DNA of 18,088 nt from Actinomycetes bacterium. Lineage in GTDB: Bacteria; Actinomycetota; Acidimicrobiia; Acidimicrobiales; RAAP-2. Shown here piece by piece: positions 16,233-18,088 of this stretch. Location of the stretch: positions 1-18,088 of the forward strand of contig JAJZSX010000011.1 of assembly GCA_021849435.1 (NCBI GenBank), given 5' to 3'. The notes beneath the pieces are model-generated. The model made no database searches and was not told the origin of the DNA. It saw nothing but the letters and a program-made list of their open reading frames with translations. The position numbers were made by a program, and so were the translations under genes. The number at the start of each line of letters is the position of its first letter. Positions within the stretch are counted from its first letter, which is position 1.

Positions 16233-16302
16233 CGCACTCACCCAGAAACCCTGAGACATGTTGTCTCGCTAACCCTGGACCTTGAGACCTCCGCCCGCAC
16301 GC
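16221..16302 (+). repeat. att-like direct repeat of the tRNA-Leu 3' end
   Basis: CCTCCGCCCGCACGC occurs at 16221-16235, covering the last 12 tRNA bases, and again exactly at 16288-16302. The similarity extends weakly upstream (GAG in both). Only 52 bp separates the copies, with no gene between. Duplication of a tRNA 3' end is the usual mark of tyrosine-recombinase integration, so this may be a scar or a minimal remnant. Confidence 0.6.
16247..16288. repeat. Dyad and repeated boxes between the tRNA-end copies
   Basis: GAGACATGTTGTCTC (16253-16267) is a perfect 6-bp inverted repeat with a 3-base spacer. A third GAGAC copy lies at 16284-16288 and AACCCTG is repeated at 16247-16253 and 16271-16277. 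Such clustered short boxes look like binding sites of a recombinase, transposase or regulator, possibly a transposon end. Confidence 0.5.
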
Positions 16303-16469
16303 CGCCGTCGCGATTGTGTCGACTTATCGTGGCACTCGTACCCGCCGACAGCGATGTTCCGGTCACCACCCGAGGCGTCACGGCACCGGTAACACCCGGT
16401 CCCACGACTTGCGGCGCGGGGCGAGCGTTCACCGTTGCGGAGCAACGACCACCTGCTCGGTGTCCAGAT
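16303..16469. other. Intergenic sequence upstream of helicase, nothing recognised
   Basis: This part of the 366-bp gap between tRNA-Leu and the helicase gene shows no coding sequence in either strand that I trust, and no strong repeat. The long minus-strand frame that crosses it is a shadow of the helicase gene. Confidence 0.5.
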
Positions 16470-16492
16470 GCCGCACGTGCGGCACGTGCGGC
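16470..16492. promoter_or_regulatory. Tandem CACGTG palindromes in the helicase promoter
   Basis: GCCGCACGTGCGGC (16470-16483) is a perfect 14-bp palindrome, and a second GGCACGTGCGGC (16481-16492) overlaps it, repeating the CACGTG core ten bases on, about one helical turn. The pair occupies the -35 zone relative to TAGTGT at 16505. This is the expected place for a repressor or activator. Confidence 0.5.
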
Positions 16493-16504
16493 GATTCCAC
16501 CTGC

Positions 16505-16510
16505 TAGTGT
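16505..16510 (+). promoter_or_regulatory. -10 box of the helicase gene
   Basis: TAGTGT, the same hexamer as at orn and tRNA-Leu, preceded by ACCTGC. Transcription would start near 16517 and leave a leader of about 80 bases. Confidence 0.45.
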
Positions 16511-16564
16511 GTACGGGACGTTCGCCGCACCTCGCGGTGGAGACCGATTCGACCGTGACATTTC

Positions 16565-16593
16565 GGGTTGGGCTCACCTCAACCCCACAGGAG
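16565..16593 (+). promoter_or_regulatory. Leader hairpin next to the helicase ribosome site
   Basis: GGGTTGGG (16565-16572) pairs with CTCAACCC (16578-16585) with one G-U pair and a 5-base loop. Three bases after the stem comes AGGAG (16589-16593), which with a 5-base spacer fixes the GTG start at 16599. A stem this close to the ribosome site could modulate initiation, for instance with temperature. Confidence 0.5.
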
Positions 16594-16598
16594 TCATT

Positions 16599-18088
16599 GT
16601 GTCCGTATCTTTCGCCGACCTCGGCGTGCCCACCAACCTGGTCGACCGCCTTCGCGCCCGCGGAATCACCGACGCCTTCCCCATTCAAGAAGCCGCGATT
16701 CCTGACGCCCTCGCTGGTCGCGACGTCGTCGGCAAGGCGGCGACTGGCTCGGGCAAGACGCTCGCCTTCGGCCTGCCGATGCTGGCCCGGCTGGGAACGG
16801 CGCGGCCGCGCCAACCGCTCGGCCTCATCCTCGTCCCCACTCGGGAACTGGCGACCCAGGTTCAAAAAGAGCTGGCGCAACTGACTAACGACCGCGGACG
16901 GCGCATCATCACGATCTTCGGCGGCACGTCGTACAACACGACGCGCAAGGCTCTCAACGCGGGCGTCGACCTCGTCGTAGCTTGCCCCGGGCGCCTCGAG
17001 GACCTCCTCGAGCAGCGTGCCCTCGACCTGTCCTCGGTGACCACCGTGGTCGTCGACGAGGCCGACCGGATGGCCGACATGGGGTTCCTGCCGGCCGTGC
17101 GGCGCATCGTTGGCACGACACCGGCGAATCGCCACGTCATGCTCTTCTCGGCGACCATGGGACCCGACGTCGCGACGCTGGTCAACGCGTTCACCACTGA
17201 CGCGATCGTCCACGACGTCGTCGGCGACGAGTCGCCCAGCGACGTCGATCACTTCTTCTGGCGCGTCGCGCGCGACCAGCGCCCCCAGGTCACCGCCGAA
17301 ATCGTCGAAGAGTACGAGCGAGCCATCGTTTTCACGCGCACTAAGCACGGGGCCGACCGGCTCGCCCGCCAGCTCGGTGAGCGTGGCGTGTCTTCGGTCG
17401 CGCTGCACGGGGACCGAACCCAGGCCCAGCGTGAGCGCGCCCTACGCGCGATGAAGAACGGTGAGACGCGAGTCCTCGTGGCGACCGATGTCGCCGCCCG
17501 CGGCATCCATATCGATCTCCTGCCCGTCGTCGTGCACTACGACCCGCCGACCCAGGCGACTGACTACCTGCACCGCTCGGGTCGCACGGGTCGCGCGGGT
17601 GCCACTGGCGCCGTGATCTCGCTCGTGAGCGATGACGTCGCCGGGCACGTCAAGCGCATGCAGCGCTCGCTCGGGATTCCCGCGACCCTCGACGACCCCG
17701 AGAGCGCGACCGCCATCCGCCTCGGTGCCGTTGACGACAACGCCGCCGCTCAGGTCCTGGACGAACGTCCGCGTTCGCGCTCAACTCGCCCGTCCGAGTC
17801 GAGTCGACGTGACAACGCCAATCGTCCGACCGGTCGATTCTCGGAGCGTTCACGCGAGCGCACCGAAGGCCGCCACACCCGCACCGCACCGAGCACCGAC
17901 GGGCGAGCGCCGCGCGCTTCGCGCGATGAGCTCCGCGGTGGTTCGCCCCGCGTCGCGGAGCGGTCGGCGCCGCGCCCGCAGCGCGAGCAGTATCGCGAGT
18001 TCAAGCAGGCCGGCGCCCCCAGGCGTTCAGCCGCCGGCCACGCGGTCGTGAGTTTCTTCAACGACTCGAAGGGATTCGGCTTCGCGAG
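16599..18088 (+). CDS. DEAD-box RNA helicase with C-terminal cold-shock domain (cut by window end)
   Basis: ATP-dependent RNA-unwinding enzyme. Start is GTG (VSVSFADLGVP) with AGGAG upstream. Helicase motifs: Q-motif with Gln30 (FPIQEAAIP), ATGSGKT (48-54), PTRELA, a CPGRL variant of TPGR, VVDEAD (DEAD at 153-156), SAT (184-186), AIVFTRTK, VATDVAARGI and HRSGRTGR (325-332). After the core (to about 380) comes a linker of about 95 residues rich in Arg, Ser and Pro, likely disordered and RNA-binding. From residue 480 the sequence GHAVVSFFNDSKGFGFA matches the first strands of a cold-shock domain, including the RNP-1 motif KGFGF. The window ends inside it. The frame is open to the edge with no stop. 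Such a fusion would join RNA melting and unwinding in one protein, suited to cold growth. Confidence 0.93.
   Translation, partial: MSVSFADLGVPTNLVDRLRARGITDAFPIQEAAIPDALAGRDVVGKAATGSGKTLAFGLPMLARLGTARPRQPLGLILVPTRELATQVQKELAQLTNDRGRRIITIFGGTSYNTTRKALNAGVDLVVACPGRLEDLLEQRALDLSSVTTVVVDEADRMADMGFLPAVRRIVGTTPANRHVMLFSATMGPDVATLVNAFTTDAIVHDVVGDESPSDVDHFFWRVARDQRPQVTAEIVEEYERAIVFTRTKHGADRLARQLGERGVSSVALHGDRTQAQRERALRAMKNGETRVLVATDVAARGIHIDLLPVVVHYDPPTQATDYLHRSGRTGRAGATGAVISLVSDDVAGHVKRMQRSLGIPATLDDPESATAIRLGAVDDNAAAQVLDERPRSRSTRPSESSRRDNANRPTGRFSERSRERTEGRHTRTAPSTDGRAPRASRDELRGGSPRVAERSAPRPQREQYREFKQAGAPRRSAAGHAVVSFFNDSKGFGFA

Noticed and set aside
16269..17408. 379-codon minus-strand open frame
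   Set aside because: It is antisense to the helicase motifs, has no family signature and is rich in residues typical of GC-driven shadow frames.

Overview
This is a GC-rich, gene-dense actinobacterial window. GTG starts are frequent, same-strand genes often overlap by 1-8 bases, and secreted and membrane proteins are of actinobacterial type. I would guess the Acidimicrobiia or a neighbouring lineage, but no marker here settles the order. The first nine bases match the 3' end of a standard Illumina adapter, so the window probably starts at a contig end. The right end cuts through a gene.

Layout, left to right. (1) About 0-8.0 kb, all minus strand: an acyl-CoA:acetate-type CoA-transferase, an alpha/beta-hydrolase esterase and a formylglycine sulfatase/phosphonate monoester hydrolase form one tight operon (read 7885 to 4246). 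It is followed by a polar amino-acid ABC system: a substrate-binding protein on its own unit, then a permease, an ATPase and a class III (CaiB-type) CoA-transferase that runs off the left end. (2) 8.0-9.2 kb: tRNA-Gly(GCC) with a good promoter, then dut and orn transcribed divergently from a 48-bp gap with leaderless-type promoters. (3) 9.2-13.4 kb: an acyl-CoA synthetase overlapping orn, an aldo/keto reductase and a 1-Cys peroxiredoxin on the minus strand, and a HAD-IB phosphatase. (4) 13.4-16.1 kb: a minus-strand operon, clpP then a polysaccharide-export ABC permease and ATPase (Wzm/Wzt type), joined by one-base TAGTG overlaps. (5) 16.1-18.1 kb: tRNA-Leu(UAG), a tRNA-end duplication with dyad repeats downstream, then a DEAD-box RNA helicase whose C-terminus runs into a cold-shock domain at the window edge.

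How the parts may work together. The left half looks like an uptake and catabolism region: transporter, ester-hydrolysing enzymes and two unrelated CoA-transferases. The common substrate is not known and the link is inferred from position only. The centre is housekeeping: nucleotide hygiene, RNA turnover, lipid activation and peroxide defence. The most interesting parts are the helicase-cold-shock fusion with its structured upstream region, the tRNA-Leu att-like duplication, the clpP-glycan-export operon and the sulfatase cassette.
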